Assembly (NCBI GenBank): GCA_015501075.1
Contig: JADNYJ010000262.1
Coordinates: 1 to 46,534 of the forward strand
DNA: 46,534 nucleotides
Direction of reading: 5' to 3'
DNA from: Gymnopilus junonius
Lineage: Eukaryota; Basidiomycota; Agaricomycetes; Agaricales; Galerinaceae
In this document: piece by piece, positions 9,381 through 18,301 of the stretch
Layout: each line of letters opens with the position of its first letter
Numbering within the stretch: position 1 is the stretch's first letter
Made by a program: the position numbers and the translations under genes
Notes under the pieces: model-generated
What the model saw: the letters and a program-made list of their open reading frames with translations, nothing else
Database searches by the model: none
What the model was told of the DNA's origin: nothing

Positions 9381-11012
9381 TCAATGATTATAGGTGGCTT
9401 GAAGGCGTGCTTTGACATATTCCCCAGCAGTTATTATCTCATACTTGAGAGGCCGGTCGGCCGACACGCAGCTGGGCATGGGCTAAAGATGAGGGCGACG
9501 TTGGCTCAGAGCACACAGGGTAAAAAATGGCGCTAAATTTACCTCAAGTTCGACATTGTAGTCGGTGCCAAAGAATAGAGGGATCGAGTATCGGCGAACA
9601 CCGCTGCGATTGATAGCTCGGTGTACTGTGGACTTGAAGATGTCATCTGGGATGTTATAAGCATGTAAAGTTATTTGAGGAGATCGCTAAAAAGCCGTAC
9701 TTGTCCATCTTGCAAACTGATCGCCAAGGCTGTTACGTTGGGCTTAGTCAGTCGAATTGTGTCTGACTTTCAAGTCAGACGGGTAGCACATCCACTTACT
9801 TGATCACAAGCGTGCCTGGAATTGGCGGTGCATTGATCCACTTCTTCTCGGAATTGAGGACTTGTAGTGCTTGTATACCAGGTTCTTGCCATAGAATAGT
9901 AAAGCACTTAACAAGACGGTGAACAAGTTGAGATCCGAATTGAAATTTCTCCAGCGCTTACTTCCCAACTTTTGTAGAATGATTTGTACACAAAGATGGG
10001 TAGCAGATTCGCAAGGTTAGTAGAGCACATCATGATGATCTGATCTGCGGTACTAACTCTGTATGAGCTCCTATTCCTATCACGCGTTCATCAATAGAAC
10101 CAGTTTGGGGAGGGTAGTGAAGAAGTTTCATCAATGCAGCTGAATGTTGTGTCTAGAAAATCTTCTCAAGCAATTGAAGTAAGGAAGTGTATCAGAAAGT
10201 CTCACCTTATCAGCAAAGAACGTCTCTGGCAGATCCAAAGCAAGAGCGAATAGTGGGAACAAAGACTTTCCAAGGGTCACTGAAGCGTAGCTAGCATATG
10301 TAAGTCGACAGTCATGGCAGTCCAAGATAAGGCTCACTAGTATCGTAGAACCTTTTCTCGAAAGCCAGGTAGGTGGGCCTCGGATGGCCATACGTTTGCA
10401 CCGGCCATAACCCCACTTGCATCGGCCGCATCATTCTTGTTAACATTAGGATTTTCCCAACCAAACTCAAAACCTTCTTGTAGGTCGCCTGCTCCCATGG
10501 GGTCGTTATTTCCACTCAGCAATGGCGAATACCCTTTGAAATTGGGGGTTTTACGGATCTCAATCTGTCGATTGATACAAGAGGAAGGAGGGTTATATAA
10601 AATACAATGTAATCCACCATAATTCACGCACCTCCATTTTCGTCTCTGTCGGAAGGGCGAAGAACCTCTTCGCCATCTCAAGTACCTCCTCTGTTAGGTT
10701 CTCGGGATGCCATGGTTCTTCACTGTCGAGTAATGAACGCATGTAGTTGTTTGCCACAGCCCATGGATGGGACGAACCATAGAAGAAGCCCACTCTTATA
10801 CAAGCATCTCTAATTTCTTCGGCTAATCTTCTTTGTTGGAGTGGGTCTTTGCTTGAGATATTTCGTAGATCTCTGGCGTCATCATGTCAATTGAAAGTAC
10901 GGTTCGAGCAAGTAACTAGACTGTCTGTCGAGATAATAGATCTCTGCACATACATAATAGGCACATTTTGGAAATCCAGGTCAAGTGAGTCCGCAGTGCC
11001 AATTAGAGACAT
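9381..11012 (-). CDS. 2-oxoglutarate/Fe(II)-dependent dioxygenase (isopenicillin-N-synthase-like)
   Basis: Soluble non-haem iron oxygenase. Exons on the minus strand: 11012-10954, 10872-10778, 10722-10632, 10564-10338, 10290-10206, 10152-10058, 9968-9962, 9906-9800, 9729-9701, 9646-9543, 9482-9381, about 333 residues. N-terminal DIOX_N features are DSLDLDFQNVPIIDL, IRVGFFYVKNHGIP, MAKRFFALPTETKME and GYSPLLSGNND. The iron-binding facial triad is HTD in IGAHTDWECFTILWQ plus His in STVHRAINRSG. RYSIPLFFG carries the Arg/Ser that bind 2-oxoglutarate. Exon 7 is a 7-nt microexon needed to make HTDWE. As read, the GGG run at 10704-10706 is one base too short: KNHGIP and ENLTEE are in different frames. 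Retaining the 55-nt intron 10723-10777 gives a fully open but family-atypical 351-residue reading. Substrate unknown. Confidence 0.85.
9962..9968 (-). other. 7-nt microexon of the dioxygenase gene
   Basis: TTGGGAA lies between AG (9970-9969) and GTAAGC (9961-9956). Joined to ...ACAGA and TGCTTT... it yields HTDWECF, which contains the iron-ligating HTD. Without it the Asp and the reading frame of the catalytic motif are lost. Confidence 0.75.
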
Positions 11013-11117
11013 TTCGAGCTAGTAGATGCTTTATAGTGAAAGCAGAAATTTAAGGTCAGGAGGATCCATGGAATTTAGATAAGGTAATAAGGCTGTCCGA
11101 TAACAGATCTTGCAGAG

Positions 11118-11198
11118 GTCTCGATAGCTAAGTGGTATAGCATGCGATTGCAGCACATCGTTATCGCAGGGTCCGGTGTTCGAACCACCGTCGGGACT
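11118..11198 (+). tRNA. tRNA-Cys (anticodon GCA) with 9-nt intron
   Basis: Full cloverleaf. The acceptor stem GTCTCGA/TCGGGAC has one G-T pair. The D arm is GCTA-AGTGGTA-TAGC. The anticodon stem is TGCGA/TCGCA with loop TT-GCA-G...A, and the T arm is CGGTG-TTCGAAC-CACCG. The discriminator base is T73, typical of Cys tRNA. The anticodon GCA is at 11150-11152. Between G37 (11153) and A38 (11163) there are nine extra bases, CACATCGTT (11154-11162), the canonical position of eukaryotic tRNA introns. B-box GTGTTCGAACC is present. A T8 run at 11211-11218 would serve as the Pol III terminator. Confidence 0.93.
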
Positions 11199-11210
11199 TC
11201 TTAATCAAAA

Positions 11211-11218
11211 TTTTTTTT
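11211..11218 (+). terminator. Pol III oligo-T terminator of tRNA-Cys
   Basis: A run of eight T 13 nt after the discriminator base, the standard RNA polymerase III stop signal. Confidence 0.8.
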
Positions 11219-11340
11219 GCATACTCTGCATACTCAGGAATCTCTTTTTCAACGGGATGGAACCGGTTCTAGTGGGTTTGTTGTTTACAATTGAAATTGA
11301 CTTTTAATTTTGAAATTCAAGACAGTGGTGACACTCAGTA

Positions 11341-11512
11341 AAAAGCGAAGTCAGTCAAAGTCGGACTCCAGTCAGCAAAAGTCATGGCTTGTTCATCAAA
11401 CAGTCATGATTTGGCATACCTACATCTGCAGGACAATCATGGAGACAAAGTAGTCAGACAATAGTCGTACCATAGTCATATTTTAGTCAACATAATGGGC
11501 TTATCTTCCTCG
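11341..11512. repeat. subterminal AGTC motif array (left arm)
   Basis: About ten AGTC copies occur in about 165 bp, as AAGTCAGTCAAAGTC, CCAGTCAGC, AAAGTCATGG, ACAGTCATG, TAGTCAGACAATAGTCG, ATAGTCATA and TTAGTCAAC. At least five more occur in the same inward orientation in the right arm (15500-15665). The density and shared orientation towards the interior suggest transposase binding sites. Confidence 0.6.
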
Positions 11513-12077
11513 TCCGTTGTGGACTTGGGATTATGAGCTTGTTCAACAATGGCAGAGCACGTGAACTATGTGTTCAAATTCCCGAATAGGCTGAGAATGT
11601 AACTTGTCCTCCTCATCTTCCCCTCCTTCACCTTGCACTCTGCTCGCATACCCTTCCATTTCCCTGCACAACAAACACCCTTTTATTGAATTCATATGTT
11701 GTGAGATCTAGCCACACCCCTTCCTCATCTCATTCAAAGGATCTGACAGCAGCCTGTGCACAGTTCAACATAGGATGACAGTAAGCTGCTTTGGTTGCAT
11801 GGGGATGCCTCATAGGATGAACATTCAACTAATGTATGTGGGATTTAATGCCCTTTTCCCCTGCGAGTACCTCCTGATACATCTAGTAGACTTCAAGAAC
11901 ATAAGAATGTGGTGAGCACTGAGTAGACATGTTGGCCCATGCCCTCCAGACAACCTCGACACCTGTTGTATGAGTCACTGTGATTGCAATTGTTCCATGC
12001 ATCTTTGGTTGCTGGATCCAAATCACTTCAGATTATGATTGTAAGAGTTAATATAGGCACCCAGATATTACTTTATT

Positions 12078-12113
12078 AGGGGAGCTCAAAGTTGAGCCAT
12101 CAGCGACGCTTAT
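12078..12113 (+). repeat. left terminal inverted repeat of Harbinger element
   Basis: 36 bp, perfectly complementary to 15366-15401. Beyond position 36 the two ends diverge (CCGCATATC versus TTGCATATC). Confidence 0.95.
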
Positions 12114-12300
12114 CCGCATATCCGCGGTTGCAGGTTGTAATGCTGTGACTCTATTTTTAGCACACATGGCTCGGGCATTCCCTTCTGTGCGATATTATCG
12201 TAGATAATCTTTCTTTTTCCTGTCCTTTAACTCTTCTCTGCCTTCCATTATGCCTTGAGAAAATTATCATGAACATCTACGAAAAAGCTACATCAAGTTT

Positions 12301-13572
12301 ATGGCTATTAGGGACCTTATCAACCCACCAGGAGATGATGTTCATTCGATTGTTGAGTGGATCCAGCATGATCTTGCTATCTTAGAGGGAATCAAGACAA
12401 CACGATACCTTCGGGGCTGACCAGAGGTTTTAAAAGCTGGCAACCTTCACCTGGCATGGGAATATGCCCAGAATCCAGAGGACCATGGCCGTTTTACAAA
12501 TATGTTACATGTTTCACCCCACGTTTTTGAGTTCATCTTGCTTCTTATCAAAGATCATCCTGTTTTCACCAATAATTCAAACAATGCTCAAGCTCCAGTT
12601 GATGTCCAGCTTGCAATTACACTCTATAGAATGGGCCGATTTGGAAATGCAGCTTCCCTTGAAGATATAGCTCGTAATACGGGGGTCTCAGAAGGGACAA
12701 TTGAAAATTACACAAGGTGGTGTTTTGAGGCAATTGAGTCTTTGCATGACATTTTTGTTCGTCAACTCACAGAGGAAGAAAAGGAGAGAGAGAAGGAGTG
12801 GATGGACAATCATTTAGGCTTTCGGGGTTTGTGGCGAGAGGGCTATTTGATGTATGATGGGACAATTGTTGTCTTTTACGCCAAACCAGGGCACAATGGA
12901 GATGCATATTACACTCAGAAATCAAATTACGGTCTCAATGCTCAAGTACGTTGTGGACTAAAGCTATCATGACCAACTGACCAAGTAATTTAGATTGGAA
13001 ATGTCCCATCCAATCTACGCATTGTGGATTATTCGCATGGTTTTACAGGATCAGCCCATGATGCGGCTGCATTTGAGCATACCTGTGCATTCAAGAATCC
13101 TGATTATCTGTTCCAAGGTGAAGAATTTGCTTGGGCTGATTCTGCATATACCCTTTCACCTCGAGTAATTCCGATTCACCGTGAACCAGCTGCATCAATC
13201 CCAGAAAATGCTATCTTTGACAAAGCTGCATCTCATATCTGAGTCCGCTCTGAGCACTGCATGGGTGCCCTTAAAGGACGGTTTCAATGTTTACGTGGTC
13301 TTCGGGTCAATGTCTTCAACAATCATGACCACAAGGAGGCTTGCCGATGGATTACGATTGCAATCATTCTTCACAACCTTATTATCGATGTTGAAGGACC
13401 TGACTCAGCTGCAGAGTTCATAGCATCTCACACTGCTGCAGATGAGTTCGAAGATGCAGGCCACAATGATTTTGATCAAGAAGAAGAAGAGCTCAATCAA
13501 GCAGAAGACTTGGGAGAAGCCAAATGGCATAGATTAACACTGGAATTACTAGCCTACTGCCAAGGGTTGTAA
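12301..13572 (+). pseudogene. Harbinger DDE transposase, interrupted by two in-frame TGA codons
   Basis: Exons 12301-12945 and 12994-13572 with a 48-nt GT-AG intron. The N-terminal half has a helix-turn-helix region (ITLYRMGRFGNAASLEDIA, TGVSEGTIENYTRWCFEAI). The nuclease core carries the DDE residues: Asp in LMYDGTIV, Asp in FAWADSAYTLSP, Glu in VRSEHCMGALKGRFQCLRG. DYSHGFTGSAHDAAAF lies between. A C-terminal acidic tail ends at 13572. TGA codons sit at 12418-12420 (before PEVLKAGNLHLAWEY) and 13240-13242 (just before VRSEHCMG). The frame continues unbroken on both sides of each, so they are nonsense changes, most simply CGA to TGA. The start at 12301 is the first Met of the open frame and may not be the original one. 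Confidence 0.9.
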
Positions 13573-13589
13573 CATGTAATAATTAAGCA

Positions 13590-13691
13590 ACTGGGGTATC
13601 CATAATTAAGAGATGCATGATGAGTGAATAAAAGATAAAAGAGCGACTGGGGTATCCATGATTAAGAGATGCATGATGAGTGAATAAAAGA
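13590..13691. repeat. two tandem copies of a ~56-bp unit between convergent transposon genes
   Basis: Copies at 13590-13635 and 13646-13691 (ACTGGGGTATCCAT..ATTAAGAG...GATGCATGATGAG) differ at about one position and are offset by 56 bp. They lie between the transposase stop and the 3' end of the minus-strand gene. Confidence 0.85.
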
Positions 13692-13737
13692 AAATTAAAA
13701 AGTAGTTAAAAGCAGAATGAAAATGAATGAGGATGGA

Positions 13738-15170
13738 TTAAAAGGTATCACTGTCAGTATGAGGAAGTGATTCACCATGCTCAATATCCCACTCGATGCT
13801 ATGTGCTTGAACAGGGGACAAATTATGGAGAGGAGAAGAAGGCAAAAGAGGAGAAGATGGTTGAATAGGAGATGAAGGTCGAACAGAAGAGGATGAGGCA
13901 GGAGAAGGTGAACGAACTTTAGGATGCTTGATACCACACTGTAATTCTGCCTCTTGAGCATCCAATTCACGAAGCTGGCACTTAGCTTTACTGACGGAAT
14001 AGATGTTCGCTGTCATGAAGGCAAGAATTTGATTGCGCTTCTTGTTGACCTGAGAAATTTGGTCCAGAATCAACCGCTGCTTATCTAGACAGTGTGCAGC
14101 AGCTTCCCGGCAGTTAGCAAGTTCAAGATGTGCCCTGGATAATTTAAATATCAATGTCGAGTAGATATAAATTAAAGAAGAGCACATACTCTGCTGCATC
14201 ACCAAGCCGCTCCTCGAAGGTCTTCTTCTGGACATGCTGAATGGACGACTTTGCCTTTTCTACAGCAGCATCAGTGATCGCAAAAGATGATGCCTTAGCG
14301 GAATGCTTCTTTGCTGTAACCTGGACCTGGGTAGCCTTCGGAGGCTCCGCTGATGCAGAAGAATGGACTGGCGTAGTTGGCGGAACTGAGTTATTGGTGA
14401 CCAGTTGAGGTTCCGTCGGTTCCATCGAGGCAAGAACTTGTGGCAGTTCCTCGCCGATTGGTTGGAACTGCACAACGCTATGCCCTGCAGGCCCGACACC
14501 TGTTGTGACAAGTGGTGGAATCGCATTTGGATGGCCGCATAGATAGCGATGCATCTCAGCAAAGAAAGGAAAGGTTCTATTAATTTTTTCTAAAGACATT
14601 TAGCCCTTTATCATAAGAATACCAATAAGACAAAGGTACACACCCCATATATTTCATGCCTTGCTTGGTGTAGCATCATCCGGCCCATCTGCCCCGATGA
14701 AGTAAGACACAGAATCTTCTTGGGACTCAGATTGTGCTGGGTCCTCATCATTTCCACCTATACCGCCTCCTGTGACTGTGATGCGCTTCAACTCTTTTTT
14801 GTAGCGCGAATAGAGACTAGAGAACCACATAGATTAAATTACATAAAGACGAGACAAAAGAATGACTTACTCTTCGATCTTTCCCTTAACACGAGAGGCG
14901 AGGACCTCCTCGTTGCCCGAAAAGAGCTCGGGAAAGAGCACAGAGGCTATTTCCTTGTGGACCTTGCTTTTGCTCGATCCAATGGTTTTCTGGGCTCGGA
15001 ACGTGATCAGAAATGACATAATCGCATGGTAAAAGACTCACATTGCCCTTCTGAACACCGTACAGGGCTACATGGTTCTCCTTCTTTGCCAATTCCGTCA
15101 GGAGTTTGTAAATGAGTTTGCTTTTGTTTGCAGTCCAAGGAATGGTTGGTAGAGTCTGGTTATGCATCAT
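13738..15170 (-). pseudogene. Harbinger accessory protein, Myb/SANT-like DNA-binding, with one in-frame TGA
   Basis: Exons on the minus strand: 15170-15042, 14989-14871, 14816-14644, 14589-14190, 14134-13738, all with GT-AG junctions. The N-terminus (PWTANKSKLIYKLLTELAKK) has the tryptophan and basic-helix pattern of a Myb/SANT-like fold. A middle KGKIEDLYSRYKKELKRI segment follows, then KINRTFPFFAEMHRYL and TTGVGP. A long coiled-coil-rich region (HLELANCREAAAHCLDKQR) precedes a Ser/Pro-rich tail. A TGA at 14656-14654 breaks exon 3 between PSKA and NIWEKINRTF; a CGA (Arg) ancestor is likely. In PIF/Harbinger elements such proteins work with the transposase, aiding nuclear import and end binding. 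That role here is inferred from position and fold. Confidence 0.8.
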
Positions 15171-15365
15171 TATGGTGTAGAAATGTTGTAAAGAGTGTTA
15201 TTTAGAGTAATTAGCAGTATTATGGTAGTTAGCTGGGGTGTATGGGGGATAAAAGAGAGGGAAACATGCTCAGAATGCGTCGGTGTGGCTCATGCGGCTA
15301 CGCGATGGCGTTTAAGGAAGGTGTGACCTGATGTGATGAATAGGCGGATATGGTCCGATATGCAA

Positions 15366-15401
15366 ATAAGCGTCGCTGATGGCTCAACTTTGAGCTCCCC
15401 T
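15366..15401 (-). repeat. right terminal inverted repeat of Harbinger element
   Basis: Inverted copy of 12078-12113, followed by ATT at 15402-15404 matching the ATT at 12075-12077. Confidence 0.95.
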
Positions 15402-15681
15402 ATTGTGTACTCTTTACTTAGCCAGTTGAATATGATTCGGTTTTTTGAGTATGAATTTGGCTGTGAAAATAGGAAGAATCTGAGCAGTTACTGTATGACA
15501 AAATGTTGACCAAATGTTGACTAGAATACAACTGTAGCCGAAGCTCGACCCGAGATTGATTGACTATTGTCCGACTTACCTAGTCGGATTTTGCTCAGAC
15601 CTGATGTAACAAAAACGCCTCTGTGGACAATTTGTTAAATTTGCCTGACTAAAGTCTGACTTTCGTATTTACTGAGGGTGA

Positions 15682-15707
15682 CGGCTCACTTTCTATAGGT
15701 GTGGGCC
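15682..15707 (+). repeat. left 26-bp inverted repeat
   Basis: Perfect inverted match to 17452-17477. It starts one base after the TGA duplication of the neighbouring CACTA-like element. Confidence 0.9.
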
Positions 15708-15710
15708 CGC

Positions 15711-15740
15711 CTAATATTAAATTAAATTAAATTAATTAAA
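15711..15740. repeat. ATTAA short tandem repeat
   Basis: AATATTAAATTAAATTAAAT followed by TAATTAAAT, an AT-only pentamer run just inside the left inverted repeat. Confidence 0.7.
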
Positions 15741-17451
15741 TCGAAGAAGGGAGGGAAGAAATAAATAAATCACGCAGTGTCTATTTACTGCATGTGACCC
15801 GGAAGCCGGCCAACCCCGGAAGCCAGCCATTTCGATTATTGCACAAGTTCCCAACCGTTTTCCTCGATTCTTTCTTTACTATGGGCTTTATATGCCAGAT
15901 AACAGCTTAGATATCAATTATTGAGTGAGGAACTGCTGTCATGGAGGAGAAATAGCCAAAGGAGGCACGAAATTTTGACGATGTCATTGATTTGTTAAGC
16001 TAAAAATAGCCACCATGACAGTTTGTGATCCTGCACTTCAAATTAGAAAGCTTTCCATTGCAGATTTCTGTGTAAACATATATTTCAAGTGTTGGTCTAG
16101 ACATTTGAAGAGATTTCCACCTTGTATATCGACTGAACTACCTGAAATTCTAGCAAAGAATTGCACTAGTCAAAAATTGTTATTGCTTAGCCCAATGAGA
16201 ACTCCGACCCCGTTTAAAGAGCCAATCCACCAATTCCACAGAATTCCATCTTCTAAGATGTTTTTAATACTCCAAGCTCTGTGCTCAAAACCTTGTATTA
16301 TTTTTATGATTCATTATTGGTCCCTGATGCTGCCCATCTTCAAAGATACCAAATTTTGATTGTAACAATACAAAATAGGATATCTGAGGAAGGAACGATT
16401 TCACTGTCTGGAACCCCTCTAGAATTGTAGCCAGGGTTCGTATCTATTAGGTTCATAACTTTCCTACAGGCGGACAGTAAGATACAATGAGCACAGGCAG
16501 GTAAAATGACTGGATCACGACCAAGGCATCAATCGGCTGGCTGAACAGGGCCCGTCACCGGCCATTTCAGAGGTGGCCGGTTTCTTTGTAAATGCTAATT
16601 CTGGACACCATCCTTAAAAAAATTCATTGTAGGCCACTCGGGCTACTAAAAATCATGGAAATTCAGAAACTCATACTTGAGATACATGTCTACACTATTA
16701 TGAAGTTGTTTTGGCTAAAGGATATGCATGCTAAAGAATCTCGAACTCGCAATTGGAATTGGCCAGTTTCAGGGTCACATGCAGTAGGTGAAGGTCATCT
16801 AGCATGCCATGATTTGATGAAATCTGCCGGGGCCGAAAGCAGTCCATTTTTTCGAGGCGTGCTTCGCGCATTTAGGTACGAAATTGATCTGGTCCTTGAT
16901 TTGGGTAGGTCCGAGTAGCACATTATTTTTTCCTACCGCGCTTCGCGCGGCCCTCTCAATATGCATATGCACCAAGAACTGTGAATTGCATAGATGCCTT
17001 TCAAATACTCCAGGGTGGGGAGGAGAACAGGGTGGATTTTTTTATTTATCTACCTCAAATGACCAGGATTATTTATTTTTCTAGCGCACTTCGTGCCCCC
17101 TCCCCATCCTCTTTAAATGTTGCCCAGATTAAAAATTTATCTTATTTTTCAAGCTCTCCAGATGCCTTCCAATCTTCGAAAGAATGTATGCAAAAGGGCC
17201 AGTTCATCACCTGACTGCGCTGACCTAATGAGTTTCCTTGTACAGTGGTGTTCATTGAGTGGCCTCCCGAGCTAAGGAAAAGGTCAAATATTCTAAAATT
17301 TACCCCATGTTCGGGAATCAGGCTCATCTCACTGATTTATGCTCTGGTTCCGGACTTTCGCGCCCCAGAACATGTCGAAGTAGCCGCATTATTTGGCCGA
17401 GTTACTTTGTTTGTACATGATTATATTTTCAAACTCAGTTATATCGTATTT

Positions 17452-17477
17452 GGCCCACACCTATAGAAAGTGAGCCG
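17452..17477 (-). repeat. right 26-bp inverted repeat
   Basis: Perfect inverted match to 15682-15707. It lies 135 bp upstream of the HIT protein start codon. Confidence 0.9.
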
Positions 17478-17612
17478 TGGACCGTGGTGACCCTGTAGCC
17501 TCGGAAAGTCACTAATTCCGGTCCGGAGAGGTATCGCAAGCCGAAGCCTGAAGTTGAACCCCATCGACCATATTAGATCTTCAGGAATCCCTGTATCATC
17601 AGCACTTCACCT

Positions 17613-18301
17613 ATGGCAGCCAAGTATTTTTCTCCCTTTGACCCGGAGGATTAAAAGACGAAATCTTTTCAGATCTCTTGCGTCATGCCTGTTCTGCAAA
17701 ATTATCAAGGGTATGTATGTCTCAATTATTGCGAGCGCAGACGCGTTCTCATGTACTGTTCTACAGGTGAGATCCCAAGCTATAAACTCATTGAAACCGA
17801 GAAATCGTCGGTGTCTAGTTCAAATACCTCATGGTGCATTTGATGTAATACCGTTCCGCAGCTTTGCCTTTGTCGATATCATGCCGCTCTCCAAGGGGCA
17901 CTCTCTGGTAATCCCCAAGTGTATGTCTTCAGAGTCCGCGTTTGTCTGGAATGTTACTAACTGGTATTGTCCAGATCACGCCGAACAGATACAGGAACTT
18001 CCGGATGAATACCTAGCTGACATCTTGCCCATTGCAAAGAAGATCGCTCTTGCCCAGGGCGCCTCGGACTACAACATCTTGCAAAACAACGGCAAGCTTG
18101 CTCATCAGGTGCGTCGCAGTCTTATAGCAAGCAGTAGAAGTATCTAACGATATCTCCATATTTTATTGCAGGTAATCCCCATGTGCATTTTCATGTATAC
18201 CGAAGCCCAACGAGGAGGAAGGTTTGATCATTGGCTGGCCCGCGAAGCAATTGGATAAAGATGAACTGCCGAAGATCCACGAAGAGTTGAAGGCGAAATA
18301 G
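17613..18301 (+). CDS. HIT-family nucleotide-binding protein (HINT1/Hnt1-like)
   Basis: Small histidine-triad protein. HINT-type members hydrolyse purine nucleoside phosphoramidates. Exons: 17613-17623, 17673-17710, 17767-17806, 17862-17920, 17975-18108, 18172-18301, about 137 residues, typical for HINT. It starts MAAKSLASCLFCKIIKGEIP, with CxxC of the zinc-binding type. FAFVDIMPLSKGHSLVIPK, HAEQIQELPDEYLADILP, NILQNNGKLAHQ and the HxHxH signature PHVHFHVIPKPNEEEG follow. Two one-base deficits are needed in the last exon as read: in the C4 run 18177-18180 and at GT/ATACC near 18196. Adding one base at each restores the triad and the C-terminus exactly. The donor after GAGAAATC (17807) is weak (GTCGGT). 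The promoter lies within or next to the transposon that ends at 17477. Confidence 0.85.

Larger units (their letters stand above)
12078..15401. mobile_element. PIF/Harbinger DNA transposon, two-gene, degenerate
   Basis: A 3,324-bp element with 36-bp perfect terminal inverted repeats (12078-12113 and 15366-15401, starting AGGGGAGCTCAAAGTTGAGC) and a flanking ATT duplication (12075-12077, 15402-15404). It carries two convergent genes, a DDE transposase (plus) and a Myb/SANT-like accessory protein (minus), which is the classical PIF/Harbinger layout. Both ORFs contain in-frame TGA codons where the context suggests Arg (CGA), so this copy is probably inactive. The ATT duplication is 3 bp long as expected but differs from the usual TWA. 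Confidence 0.9.
11332..15678. mobile_element. CACTA-like non-autonomous DNA transposon (host of the nested Harbinger)
   Basis: The left end reads CACTCAGTAAAAAGCGAAGTC. The right end, read inward on the minus strand, is CCCTCAGTAAATACGAAAGTC. Both are flanked by TGA (11329-11331 and 15679-15681), a candidate 3-bp target duplication. Both arms carry many copies of AGTC just inside the end. Terminal CACT, a 3-bp duplication and subterminal repeats are traits of CACTA/EnSpm elements; the class is inferred because no transposase of its own is visible. Its arms are 11332-12074 and 15405-15678, so it was about 1.0 kb before the Harbinger element landed inside. I see no convincing coding sequence in the arms. 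Confidence 0.6.
15682..17477. mobile_element. 1.8 kb inverted-repeat DNA transposon, non-autonomous
   Basis: A perfect 26-bp inverted repeat bounds this stretch: 15682-15707 (begins CGGCTCACTTTCTATAGG) and 17452-17477. No transposase is visible. The longest ORF (16015-16359) has no protein-like character. Near the right end are three similar blocks around GCGCTTCGCGC-like palindromes (about 16855, 16935, 17085). If the CACTA-like element is mentally removed, the sequence left of 11332 joins to give CAGTGGTGACGGCTCAC, while the right end inward reads CACGGTCCACGGCTCAC. This suggests the repeats extend outward and that the CACTA-like element split the left end. A hAT affinity is possible but unproven, and no clean 8-bp duplication was found. 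Confidence 0.65.

Noticed and set aside
16015..16359. 114-codon ORF inside the 1.8 kb inverted-repeat element
   Set aside because: The composition is not protein-like, no DDE or other transposase motif is present, and no splice extension was found.
11332..17477. Interpreting the paired repeats as LTRs of a retrotransposon
   Set aside because: The repeats are inverted rather than direct, and no gag, reverse transcriptase or integrase sequence is present.
17554..17710. Longer N-terminal reading of the HIT gene from ATG 17554 (possible mitochondrial presequence)
   Set aside because: A 49-nt GT-AG intron (17624-17672) joins ATG at 17613 to the conserved LASCLFCKIIKG and gives the usual HINT length. 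The longer reading is just the intron translated.
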